A stretch of DNA of 64,000 bases from assembly GCA_017311315.1 (NCBI GenBank), contig CM029669.1:19665683-19729682 (forward strand), in the 5' to 3' direction. This document shows, in pieces, positions 11,379 through 21,875 of this stretch (within the stretch, counting starts at the first letter, position 1; the number at the start of each line of letters is the position of its first letter). The position numbers and the translations under genes are program-made. The stretch is from Dendrocalamus latiflorus (Eukaryota > Streptophyta > Magnoliopsida > Poales > Poaceae). A model generated the notes under the pieces. The model worked only from the letters and a program-made list of their open reading frames with translations, ran no database searches and was not told the DNA's origin.

Positions 11379-13895
11379 ATGGCACCGAAAAAAGCTTCGT
11401 CAGCGGCGGCGAAGGGAAAGAAGGCGGCCGGGCCGGAGCGTCGTATGAGTACCAGGGCTTCGGCATCGGCAGCGGCGGGCGCGGGTAGCGACACAGGCGC
11501 GGTGGCCGAAGACGTCGACGTCCGCGCGGTGACGACCAACCTCGTCACCGGCACCGCGACGACCAACCCCGTCACCGGCACCGCGACGACCAACCTCGTC
11601 ACCGGCACCGCGACGACCAGCCCCGTCACGGGCACCGCGACGACCAACCCCGTCACCGGCACCGCGTCGACCCACCCCGGCACCGGCGTTGCGGGGACAG
11701 ACCCCGCGGTCGAAGACGTCGACGCTGGTGCGGCGACAACCGACCCCGCCGACGCAACGACAGCCGACCTCGCCGCCCCCGCCGCAACCCTCGCCGGCAG
11801 CGCGGACCGGGCGGTTCGAGGTAGCCACGACGGAGCGACCGGCAGCTCGGGACCTCGCGACGCGGTCGTGCCCGCGCCGATCCGCCCGTTGGGAGTACCG
11901 GCGACCCCGCCTGCACAGGCGGCAGAAAGCGCCCTACTGGCGGCCCTCAACGCGTTCCAGCGGGAGCTAGGGGACCTTCGCGGAGCCGTCCGAGATATGC
12001 AAGAGGCTCGGAGCCAGCAGGCCGCGCCAGTAATCGCGCCCGAGCCCACGCCGGAGAGGGCGGACAGTCGCGAAGCCCCCACGTCTTGCCGTGTGCCGTT
12101 GCGGCGCGTAGATCCGGAGTCCCCGCTTTCGGCGGGGCTGCAGCAAGCGGCATGGCCCGAAGACTTCAAGTTTCCTAGCGCCATCGACTCGTACAAAGGC
12201 GACACGGACCCCCGCGAGTTCGTGCGCGTGTACGAAACCGCGATCGAAGCCGCGGGCGGAGACGACACCACGAAGGCGAAGGGACTCCCCCTCGCGCTGC
12301 AAGGCGTGTCGCTCTCTTGGTTCTTTACCATAGAGTCGGGCTCCATCTACGCGTGGGAGCAGCTTCGCGTCCGCCTCCACAACAACTTCCAAGGAAACTA
12401 CGTCGACCGAGTCGACGCGGACCAACTCTTTGCTGTCAAGCAAAAACCCTCGGAGAAGCTCCGGGACTATTTCAAACGCTTCGCCAAGATTTGATGCCAA
12501 GTGAAAGACGTTAACGAAACCACCATCGTTAATGCAGCCATACAGGGCCTTCGTCCGGGCCCGATGGCCGAGTACAACGCGCGAAAGCCAATCAAGACGG
12601 TGGCGAAGCTCTTCGACAAAATGGAGGAATATGCCAGGGCGGAAGAAGACGCACGGCGAAGGCAAGGAGACGACTCCGACACCAACCAGGCCGGAACCTC
12701 GGCAAAAGCCGAAGATCCCCCAAAGAACGGCTCTTCGAAGGGAAAACGTAAGCAGGAGTCGTCCAGGGACGCGCCTGACCGCAGGGACGCCCCGCATAAG
12801 GAGTCGTCCGATCAGCCCAAGCGCGGCTAGCAGAGGTCGAGGCGAAACCGGTACGTCCTCGACATTGAAGGCGGTTCCGACGAGGGCGCTCCTGCGGGCC
12901 GAGGCGGTCGGGGGCGCCGTGGCCGGGGGCGCGGCCGTGGCAGGGGCCGCGACGATAAGGGTCGTGGGGATTACGATGACCAGCACCAGGGACTGTGGTG
13001 CGTAGTCCACGGCCGCGGCAATCACGATACCCGCACCTACACCTCCATCGCGGCGCTCCGTGACAGCGTCGCCAGGGATAGGAACCTAGAGACGCGTCCG
13101 CCTGCAGTGGCCCACGTCCAATTCCCGTACGAGGCCCCCGTGCAGGTACAGGCGCATGGGATGCAACCCTAGGAAGGCACCTTACGGATCCAAGCTCACG
13201 TACAGCAGCCTCGGGGGGGCCTCCTATCGCTGCAGGCCCCGGAGGCAACCCACCGCAGGATCATTAACGTCATATCCGGAGGTTCTGCGCTGGAATTCGC
13301 CTCAGTACGGCAGCAGAAGGCCTATGCGCGAAGACTACATCACGTGGCGGCATACCCAGCGTAAGCACCCCCGGATTGGGCGCAGCGCGAAGTTACATTC
13401 ACATCCGACGACGCCCAAGGCGTGGACTTCCCTCATCAGGACCCCCTGGTCATCCGGGTCACTATCGCGTGGTGCGACGTGGGGCGTGCCCTGGTGGATG
13501 GCGGTAGCTCCGCGAACGTATTGTCTGCGGCGGCCTTCGACCAGATGGGGATCCCTCAAAGCCGCCTAGGGCCCTCGGGAATCCCACTGCAGGGCTTCGG
13601 GGGACAGCCCCTGCGGGCCCTGGGCCAAATAGGTCTTCAAGTCTCCTTCGGCCAAGATGACAATGTGCGGGCCGAAGATGCCACCTTCGACGTGGTCGAC
13701 CTTCCGTACCCCTACAATGCCATATTAGGGCGCCCAATCCTCAACTCCTTCGGTGCGGTACCACATCACGGCTATCTATGCATGAAGATCCCGGATCCCC
13801 AGGCCATCATCACCATCCGAGGCGACCTGGATATGGCCCGGCGCATCGAGCCCGGTACCAGGTACCCGCGTCGCGAAGCCCAACGGCGCTCCTAG
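11379..13895 (+). pseudogene. gag-protease polyprotein frame with four internal stops
   Basis: One reading frame runs from the ATG at 11379 to a TAG at 13893. It is broken by TGA 12492, TAG 12828, TAG 13170 and TAA 13362, with no frameshift. Order: an alanine-rich start; a 9-residue tandem repeat; a gag domain around residues 255-385 (WPEDFKFPSAIDSYKGDTDP, later WFFTIESGSIYAWEQLR, then FAVKQKPSEKLRDYFKRFAKI); a basic arm; a C-x2-H-x4-H type knuckle (WCVVHGRGNHDTRTY) near 12995-13040; then a retropepsin-like domain with LVDGGSSANVLS near 13490-13525 and NAILGRPILNSFGAV near 13717-13761. In a working element gag packages the RNA and the protease matures it. Each stop is one C-to-T change from a sense codon (true of any stop). 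The frame ends before any reverse transcriptase. Confidence 0.9.
11532..11693 (+). repeat. 27-bp tandem repeat inside gag
   Basis: Five near-identical 27-base units plus a sixth degenerate one encode a 9-residue repeat of the form TTN[LP]VTGTA. Units alternate between 'aacctcgtc' and 'aaccccgtc'. The array keeps frame and is expected to be a disordered threonine/alanine-rich segment in the gag N terminus. Confidence 0.9.
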
Positions 13896-14142
13896 AGCTA
13901 GCGTCACAGCGCGGAGGTCCGCGGGGCCATTCAGACGCGCCATGGTGGACCCTGCAGATGCCTAGCGGCTAGAGGCTTCGGCCTCACCATGGGCAAACGG
14001 TTAGTATATCCACCCCTTGTAGTTGCTTACCCGCGCAAACGGGGAGGTAATGTAAATCGCCGTTTGCCACTAATCTTTCTTCGTCACGCACAAGTACGCG
14101 GCGAAGGCGCGCGCAGGCTCAGCTAACGCGCGCGTTCCCGCA
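13896..14142. other. Non-coding spacer after gag-protease
   Basis: No reverse transcriptase motif is seen in any frame where it would be expected. The sequence passes straight from the end of the protease into the first tandem array. Confidence 0.6.
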
Positions 14143-14820
14143 GTATACATCGAAGTCGCACGTTCGCGTGTGCACTCGCCGTAGCCAAAGGTGACGGGCC
14201 TGAGTATAAACAAAGACGCACGTTCGCGTGTGCACTCGCCGTAGCCAGGGGTATGGGACTGAGTATAAATCGAAGTCGCACGTTCGCGTGTACACTCGCC
14301 GTAGCCAAAGGTGACGGGCCTGAGTATAAACAAAGACGCACGTTCGCGTGTGCACTCGCCGTAGCCAGGGGTACGGGGCTGAGTATAAATCGAAGTCGCA
14401 CGTTCACGTGTGCACTCGCCGTAGCCAAAGGTGACGGGCCTGAGTATAAACAAAGACGCACGTTCGCGTGTGCACTCGACGTAGCCAGGGGTACGGGGCT
14501 GAGTATAAATCGAAGTCGCACGTTCGCGTGTGCACTCGTCGTAGCCAAAGGTGACGGGCCTGAGTATAAACAAAGACGCACGTTCGCGTGTGCACTCGCC
14601 GTAGCCAGGGGTACGGGACTGAGTATAAATCGAAGTCGCACGTTCGCGTGTGCACTCGCCGTAGCCAAAGGTGACGGGCCTGAGTATAAACAAAGACGCA
14701 CGTTCGCGTGTGCACTCGCCGTAGCCAGGGGTACGGGGCTGAGTATAAATCGAAATCGCACGTTCGCGTGTGCACTCGCCGTAGCCAAAGGTGACGGGCC
14801 TGAGTATAAACAAAGACGCA
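14143..14820. repeat. Tandem array 1: 60-bp units in an alternating A-B pattern
   Basis: Eleven 60-base units (14161-14820), preceded by a partial one, share 'cgttcgcgtgtgcactcgcc'. They alternate strictly between type A ('agccaaaggtgacgggcctg' then 'agtataaacaaag') and type B ('agccaggggtacgg...ctg' then 'agtataaatcgaag'), so the real period is 120 bases. Units are nearly identical. Every unit carries TATAAA on the plus strand. Long open frames here exist only because 60 is divisible by three. Confidence 0.95.
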
Positions 14821-15270
14821 TCGGGGGGACGCCCTCGCGCGCACCAGTCTACGGACTTTAAATAAGACGTAGCGTTGAGGTCCGCCTCCGCACGCACCAA
14901 TCTACAGACTTTAAATAAGACGTTGCGTCGAGGTCCGCCTCCGCACGCACCAGTCTACGGACTTTAAATAAGACGTAGCGTCGAGGTCTGCCTCCGCACG
15001 CACCAGTCCACGGACTCTAAATAAGACGTAGCGTCGAGGCCTGCCTCCGCACGCGCGAGTCTCCGGACTATAAAGGAAGTCGTAGCGTCGAGGTCTGCCT
15101 CCGCACGCGCGAGTCTCCGGACTATAAAGGAAGTCGTAGCGTCGAGGTCTGCCTCCGCACGCGCGAGTCTACGGACTATCAAAAGGCGAAGCGTTGAGGT
15201 CCGCCTCCGCACACGCCAGTCTACGGGCTGTAAAAAGGTGAGGTGCCAAGGACTGCCCCCGTAAGCGCCG
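14821..15270. repeat. Tandem array 2: about 53-bp units
   Basis: Units containing 'cctccgcacgc', then 'agtctacggactttaaataa' or 'ggactataaaggaagtcg', then 'gcgtcgaggt' start at 14885, 14938, 14991, 15044, 15098, 15152 and 15204, giving periods of 52-54. Earlier units resemble each other more than the later ones. Like array 1, each unit has an AT-rich TATA-like core in GC-rich text. Confidence 0.9.
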
Positions 15271-15726
15271 TTCTAAGGAACCCTTGCGCAGCTACTTCGC
15301 CAACGGTGCGCGTCGAGCGCGAAGATCTCGTCCCCGCGCAGCATGCGGCGTACCGGTGAATACAAAGTGGCATCAACACAGCGCACATCCTAAATGCCAG
15401 GAAATCTGCATACCGGAGAAATCACAAGTACAAAGGTCCGGCAGCATCCTTGCCGCTCTAAGCCGCTATCCTGCGGGTTCGTCCTAAACACGCGCCAAAA
15501 CTGGGGCCTCGCTCGAGGAAGGCCGGCCCGCCCAAAAGTCCAGCGACTCTTCGGCCCTTCGCCAGCGTCGAAGGCATCGCCGGGTTGAAAGGTCGGCCGC
15601 ACGAAGCCGGTCCCAGCAAGAAAGCTGCCCGGGATATAGGCGAAAGTCAGAATGCATACAGCAAGTGTGTACATTCGCAAAAAGAGGGAGCAGTACAACA
15701 CACGCCTACACCTAGGCACCACGGCG
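15271..15726. other. Spacer downstream of the antisense gene
   Basis: This should contain the 3' UTR of the antisense gene. No convincing open frame or polyadenylation signal was assigned. Confidence 0.4.
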
Positions 15727-18704
15727 TCAGACCTGCGGGTTCCCGGCGCCCTCGGAGGGCCCAGCGCCGCCCTCGTCGCGTCGAGGGATCCCGTCAAGAA
15801 ATTGGCCGAGGCTCCCCGTCCCGTAGAGCGACTTCCGGAGCTCGATCCGTGCAGCATCCGGCCCGGCGTAAGCCCAGATCCGGTCGAAGAAGGGCCCAAG
15901 GGCACGGCGAGCGGAGTGGACGGCACCGGACATTACTCCGGTCCCGCCGGGCATCTCCAGCTGGGGGTCATCCAGCCCGGCGACGTGCGTGCAACCGCGG
16001 TGCTGCAGGAGCGCGCACACCACGCATGCCGACGTGTACGCGCAGTGGGTGCCAAAGGACGTCGCCGCGTCGCGCGCGACGTTGGCGGCATCCCCGATCC
16101 AGCGGAGCGTCCGGGACAACTCCTCCGGGCCGAAGGCACGCTCCGGCACCTCAGTCACCAGCCCTTGAAGATGGCTCTCCAGCGCTTGCATGGCGTCCCA
16201 CGCAACCACCGAGGCGTCGCCAAGCGTCTGGTTACACCCCGCTAGAGTCAAGGCAAGCTCGCCTTTTTCCTTCTCTAGTGAGGCGACCTGTTCCAGGAAC
16301 CCGGCCCGCTCCGCCGCAAACTCCTGTTCAGCAGCTGCCGCGGCCGACTCCCGCGCGGACGCGACAAGTACCTCGGCGTGTGCCCTCGCTTCGGCGCATT
16401 CCGCTTCCAGCTGGCGGATGCGGGCGTCCTGGGCAGAGCGGGCTCCAGAGGCTTCGCGTAGCTCCTCCTCGACGGCCCGCAGCCTATCCTCGAGCGCTGT
16501 GCGGCCGCGAGCATAGGCCGTTTGCAAGGCCTGCCCCAGTACAAGTGTCTGCAGAAGGGAAAAGCTTAGCAAGCTCAGCCAGCTCAGGCGTCGTCGTATG
16601 AATACTTACCCTCACCCCAGACACCTCGAAGGCGTCCTGGAGGTGCCCCGCCCCGTAGGCCTGCAGCACTTGCGGGTCGACACTGGTGGCCGCGTCACTC
16701 ACAATTCCGCGCCACGCCCTCAGCGTCTCCGGGGGCGGCACGAAGTCCGCAGGGCTTACGCACGCGGAGGTCCCGTGTTCTGCCAAGCGCTCCCCCTCCG
16801 GAATGAGCAACGCTATAAACAGGAATACAGGTGAGCACCGCAAGGCATAAAAGCGTACACCAGAGTAAGCTACGCCACCCTACCTTCGGTAGCAGAAGGA
16901 ATGGTCCCGCCGCGGGCCGAAGCCTCCGCGTTCGGGGAGGGTGATGGCTGTCCCTGCGCGGCGGGGGGCGCGGCCAGAGGGGCAGAAGGCGCGTATGCCG
17001 CAGGGCCCCCGGCGCTTGCGCTGGAGTCCCACAAGCTTCTGATGCCTGTGGCCACGACGAATCCCCGCGGCGTCCGGTGGAGCTCCGGCTGCACACACGG
17101 CCGTTTAGCCGGGGCGGCCTGCAGCGAAACCGCCCCCGCGGTGACGATTGTCGAAGGGGGCACCTCGGTTCCTGCCGCTGTCGTTAAAGGCAGCATGGCT
17201 TCGTGCGCCCCCGTGGAGGGCGCCTCCGGCACCACAGCAGCCACGGTCAATGGGTCCACCTCAGCATCGCCGGTCCGCACGGGTTCCGCCTCGACGACTT
17301 CGGTGGGCGGCGAGGCTTCCTCCCTCCGGCTGCTTGTGGCAAAGCCACCGTCCGAGGCGCTCGCCGAAGATACCTCGCCTTCGACGTCTGCCCCACCCGA
17401 GCCCGAATCGGCATACCTCGCCGAGTCCGACTCCGCGTCCGCCGCGCCCTCCGAAACACTAGCAGCAGTAGTAGCAGCTGCCGCGCTAAGCGCGGCAGGC
17501 GCCCCGCTGCGGCCCCTCTTCCGAGACGGTGCCTTCTTCTTCTTCTTCGCTGCACCGTCGTCTGGAGCGACACGGTCCGGCACGGCAAGGCCCAGGGCCT
17601 CGCACACGCGGTTTATTCGCCCCAGCCCCGCCTCGGCGATAGCAGACGCGCGCTGCTCATGCTCCCTGGCGGTGTACGGCCCCAGGAATACGCGCGCGGC
17701 CTGCTCCGCCTCCTCCAAGGAAATCCCTGAAGCAAAGGAGAATAGCATCAGCATATAATGCATTTCGCGTGAACAAAGGAGGGACGCGATCGAGGCTTAC
17801 GAAGACCGGGCGGCGCCGGCAGCGAGCAGACCCATGGCGAAACATTGTCGTCTCGACGTCTCTCGGCGGCAAGACGCCAGTCGTAGGCAAGCGGTGCCAC
17901 GCCGTACATCACGTACTCTTCGGCGAGGTCGCGCATGTTGAAGCGGGCGGCCATGCCTACGAGCCGCTTGACCCTCCGCCTGTCCTCAGCATCGAGCGTT
18001 CGGCCGGGCGAGGGCTTGAACGCGATCGGTCGGCCTGTGCACTCAAGGCCGCTCCCGCTCTCCACACGGTGGTAGAACCACCGCTTCATCCAGTAAGACT
18101 CCCACTTCCCGCGAGTTGAGTTCGCAGGGAAGAGCTTCTGGCACGCCGGGCGAAGAATAAAAGTGACGCTACCGAAGCTCGACAGCGTCCCGTCCTTCCG
18201 ACCCTTGGGCTGGCATCGTGCCTCATGAAGATAGGCGAACAATGACGCGCTGGGCCAACACGCCCCCGAGCGCAAGGCCCAGCTGTACACCGCAAGCCGG
18301 GCCACGGCGTTCGGAGTCAGTTGCGCCAGCTCCAGCCTGAAGGTCCGCAGCACGTCGCCCACCATAGCTGCCGCTGGGATCCGGAGCCCCGCGTCGAAAA
18401 AGGCAACGAACACGACCGCCTCCGACCTCTCGGGATGAGGTTTCGTCTCGTCGGCAGCGGGCAATCGTACCTCCTGGCGCCCGGACAACTTCCCCGCGCG
18501 CAGGAGCCCTTGGATCGTCTTCTCGGTCACGAGCGAGGGGCCTAGCTCGCCGGAGAACGTGCCTTCCTCCTCCGCCACCAGTCGCTCCTGGTCCGCCGCC
18601 GCTGGGTCGCGCTCTTGGAGCGCGTATTTCACCTTCAACAGCGAGAACCGCCGGCGAATGTCAGGGCCACTAACCGCCTGGCCGCGCTCGCTACTGGAGG
18701 CCAT
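15727..18704 (-). CDS. Antisense gene in LTR element: Transposase_28-like / coiled-coil protein
   Basis: Spliced from four exons: 18704-17801, 17726-16884, 16812-16610 and 16548-15727. The three introns (74, 71 and 61 bases) have GT-AG ends (donors gtaagc, gtaggg, gtaagt), and every join keeps frame, giving 923 residues. Residues about 96-280 resemble the plant 'putative gypsy type transposon' domain (Pfam Transposase_28), with FFDAGLRIP, LTPNAVARLAVYSWAL and WMKRWFYHRVE. A basic stretch at 362-374 (KKKKKAPSRKR) could be a nuclear localisation signal. Residues about 375-600 are low-complexity. A strong coiled coil covers about 666-755, and 760-880 looks helical. The function of this family is not known. 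It is antisense to gag and lies downstream of it, unlike any replication enzyme. A CACTA element sits 81 bases before the ATG and may affect expression. A decayed relative with the same order is at 43.8-47.3 kb. Confidence 0.85.
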
Positions 18705-18784
18705 CGCTTCCCACGGAGAGACTGAAGCGGTGAAGATAGCGCGAAGGTGTACAAGGCGGAGCAGACAGGAAAGAGGGCGTAAAG
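18705..18784 (-). promoter_or_regulatory. 5' leader of the antisense gene, cut by CACTA insertion
   Basis: Only 80 bases separate the ATG from the CACTA element. Any promoter of the antisense gene must lie beyond the insertion (from about 20672 rightward), inside the CACTA, or be lost. No TATA box is visible in these 80 bases. Confidence 0.4.
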
Positions 18785-20671
18785 CACTACTACAGAAAAG
18801 GTCATCACAGACGGTTCAAAAACGTCATCACAGACGGTTTTGTGAACCGTCTGAATTTATGGGTCAGTGATAATGCGAGGTCATCACAGACGGTTTTCGA
18901 ACCGTCTGTGATGCAAATATCACAGACGGTTTTTAGTTAAAAACCGTCTGTGATAGTTATAATCACAGACGGTTTTTAGTTAAAAACCGTCTGTGATAGT
19001 TATAATCACAGACGATTTTTAGTTAAAAACCGTCTGTGATTATAACTATCACAGACGGTTTTTAACTAAAAACCGTCTGTGATATTCCCTTCTGTTCCTA
19101 AACCTATTTCTGTTTATTGGCTAGCCTCAGGAAATGCTAACCATGCCCTCTGAAACAAGCAGATCAACATGTACATGTATACATCCAATTCACATCTCAA
19201 TTCATTTCGCAAATATAAAACATCAATTTTTATTAAGATTAGAGTATACCATTACAATATCTCAAAACAACGAGAACAACGAGCAGGTTACACAACAAGA
19301 ACTACGAGCAGGTTACACAACAAGAACAACGAGCAAGTTATACAACAAGAACAACAAGCAGGTTACACAACAAGAACAATGAGCAGGTTAACAACAAGAA
19401 CAACGAGCAGGTTACACAACAAGCAAAGATCCTCTATGCCTTCTTGCCCCTGATGCAACGCATGAGCTGAATGTCTTTGACGACCACCATCGTCGGCGTT
19501 GATTGAGCGTCTGCCCGGTTGGCACGAACTAGATGCTTCTGCGTCGTCTGCAAGGAGGAGGACAGCAAGGAGGAGGAGAACAACAAGGAAGAGGACAGCA
19601 AGGAGGAGGACAGCAAGGAGGAGACCAGCAAAGAGGTTGGATTTTGGTTATATTTATAGGGGAGGGAGAGGGAGGGAGAGGCGGGAATTCGAAATTTTTG
19701 GCGCGGGAACGGAAAGGTGGAGCTACGATTCGTGGGGCTGAGGATCGACGGGCCCAGCGGTCAGATTATCACAGACGGTTCTATATATAGAACCGTCTGT
19801 GATGAATGAATATCACAGACGGTTCTATATATAGAACCGTCTGTGAATTGGAGCACAAATTTTATATACCGATGCTATATAAATAACTAGTCTAAAAAGA
19901 TAAAATAGCAAAGGTTTATATAGCTTATATATACTCATTTGAAAGGTTTCGACGAGATCTACAACTTTGCAGTTGAAGAAAAATCCAAATTCCGAAAATA
20001 AAACCAAGAAAAAGGGCAAAAACAGAAACCAAAAACTTGCGACGCAGGTTTAGGTCCAAAGATGACCGATTTTCGGGGTCTTGGAGGGCGACTGGCGCAA
20101 GCGGGTCATTTTTTTGGATCGGGCTCGTCGTTAGCTTTCCAACGAGTACAAGAACGTCGAAAACGGACACCGTATGCAAAAGTTATGCCCGTTTTACTGA
20201 AGGTGTCTCAAAACTGAACCATACTCGGACTTAAGCGGGAAAATATGAAATTTTGAGGGATTGCAAGGCGGGAAACGTATCACAGACGGTTTTTATTATA
20301 AAACCGTCTGTGATACTAGAATATCAGAGACGGTTTTATAATAAAAACCGTCTGTGATATTCCAGATTATCACAGACGGTTTTTATTATAAAACCGTCTG
20401 TGATATTCTAGTATCACAGACGGTTTTATAACAAAAACCGCCTGTGATATTCCAGATTATCACAGACGGTTTTTATTATAAAACCGTCTCTGATATTCTA
20501 GTATCACAGACGGTTCAGCGGTAAGAACCGTCTGTGATACTCCTTTTTCCCGCCACAAATACCACAGACGGCCTCCAAATTAAAACCGTCTGTAATAGTG
20601 TAAATCACAGACGGTTTCACGAAACCGTCTGTGATTTAGCGTCTACTATGAGGCTTTCTGTAGTAGTGAAG
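18782..20671. mobile_element. Non-autonomous CACTA transposon, TSD AAG
   Basis: The element proper is 18785-20668 (1884 bases). Terminal inverted repeats are CACTACTACAGAAA and TTTCTGTAGTAGTG, and the 3-base duplication AAG is present at 18782-18784 and 20669-20671. Subterminal regions (18800-19085, 19767-19846, 20277-20637) are packed with 'atcacagacggtt' motifs in head-to-head pairs that can form hairpins; these are the expected transposase-binding sites. No transposase is encoded, so it depends on a relative elsewhere. Its middle matches part of the 4.1-5.6 kb foldback. Confidence 0.95.
19268..19430. repeat. 24-bp tandem repeat inside the CACTA element
   Basis: About seven units of 'gagcaggttacacaacaag' plus 'aacaac', with small changes. 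A second purine-rich repeat of 'aggaggacagca' type follows at about 19550-19635. The short open frames over them appear to come from the repeats. Confidence 0.85.
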
Positions 20672-21235
20672 GTGCGGGGACGCTGTTACGGGGGGCTATT
20701 TCAAGCCACCTCGCCCATACCGCCGCTACCGAAGCGTCGCAACGATCCGCGTGCCGGATGCAACCGCAGCGGCGTAAAGGCCCGCCCCGCACGATTCCCC
20801 GTAACTAAAAGCGAAGAGTCGTGAGGGTCCGTGTACAAGGCGCGACCGCAGTCGTACACGCGCCCGTCCAGCGCAACGCCTCACACCCAACGCTGGAAGG
20901 TCACGACCACAGGCGCCAAGAACCGCCACAGCACGGCGTTACCTAGCCGCGGTTATAGGCGCACCAATGGGCCAGGGGATCACAACAGCCCCGGCGTCGC
21001 GCCATTCACTGCCCGCCCCGTGTCCCCCTCGCCTAGGGAAAAGGCGAGTGGCCGCAAGCACGCAACCGTCCACATCCCGCCGCCCACCAGTCGTAGGCCG
21101 CCGCGTGCCCCGGGCGCGTCGGGTCGCACGGTACGGGAACCTAACCCTGGCAGACCAGGGGCCGGCGTGATTCCAGGAACCTTTACAGCGCAAGATCACC
21201 TCGCAAGATCCCAAGTCACCGCCCACGTGGCGGTG
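20672..21235. other. GC-rich LTR-element interior, no gene seen
   Basis: Continuation of the retrotransposon after the CACTA insertion. By position it would hold the upstream region of the antisense gene. No supported frame or TATA box was identified. Confidence 0.4.
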
Positions 21236-21875
21236 TTCCACCCGTTCGATGGGTAGGGGACGGAGCGCGCGCGTCTACTTCGACTAGGCGCCAGCTTCGC
21301 TGCCACCCCTGCGATGGGTAGAGGACGGAGCGCGCGCGTCTACTTCGACTAGGCGCTAGCTTCGCTGCCACCCGTTCGATGGGTAGGGGACGGAACGCGC
21401 GCGTCTACTTCGACCAGGCGCCAGCTTCGCTACCACCCGTTCGATGGGTAGGGGACGGAGCGCGCGCGTCTACTTCGGCTAGGTGCCAGCTTCGCTGCCA
21501 CCCATGCGATGGGTAGAGGACGGAGCGCACGCGTCTACTTCGACTAGGCGCCAGCTTGACTGCCACCCGTTCGATGGGTAGGGGACGGAGCGCGCGCGTC
21601 TACTTCGACTAGGCGCCAGCTTCGCTGCCACCCGTTCGATGGGTAGGGGACGGAGCGAGCGCGCGTCTACTTCGACTAGGCGACAGCTTCGCTGCCACCC
21701 GTTCGAAGGGTAGGGAACGGAGCGCGCGCGTCTACTTCAACTAGGCGCCAGCTTCGCTGCCACCCGTTCGAAGGGTAGGGAACGGAGCGCGCGCGTCTAC
21801 TTCAACTAGGCGCCAGCTTCGCTGCCACCCGTTCGAAGGGTAGGGGACGGAGCGCGCGCGTCTACTAGGCGAGGG
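21236..21875. repeat. Tandem array 3: about 65-bp units
   Basis: About ten units of 65 bases, each with 'cgatgggtaggggacgg', 'agcgcgcgcgtctacttcga' and 'ctaggcgccagcttcgctgc'. Units begin near 21249 and every 65 bases after, with a small length change near 21655. The array lies between the antisense gene's upstream side and the 3' LTR, a different position from arrays 1 and 2. Confidence 0.93.

Noticed and set aside
11102..12346. 414-codon minus-strand frame opposite gag
   Set aside because: It overlaps the LTR and the GC-rich gag frame, includes the translated 27-bp repeat, and matches no family. It is a shadow of gag.
14070..14900. Long frames (up to 276 codons) on both strands in array 1
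   Set aside because: The 60-base unit is divisible by three, so any stop-free unit gives long frames. The products are simple repeats.
14143..15270. Possible CRISPR-like array
   Set aside because: Units are contiguous with no unique spacers, and the setting is a plant retrotransposon. These are tandem satellites.
15585..16601. 338-codon plus-strand frame opposite the antisense gene
   Set aside because: It is proline- and arginine-rich shadow text of the minus-strand coiled-coil exon, which has the better composition and consistent splice sites.
19434..19790. Small frames inside the CACTA element
   Set aside because: They lie over the 'aggaggacagca' purine repeat and have low complexity. 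No transposase motif.
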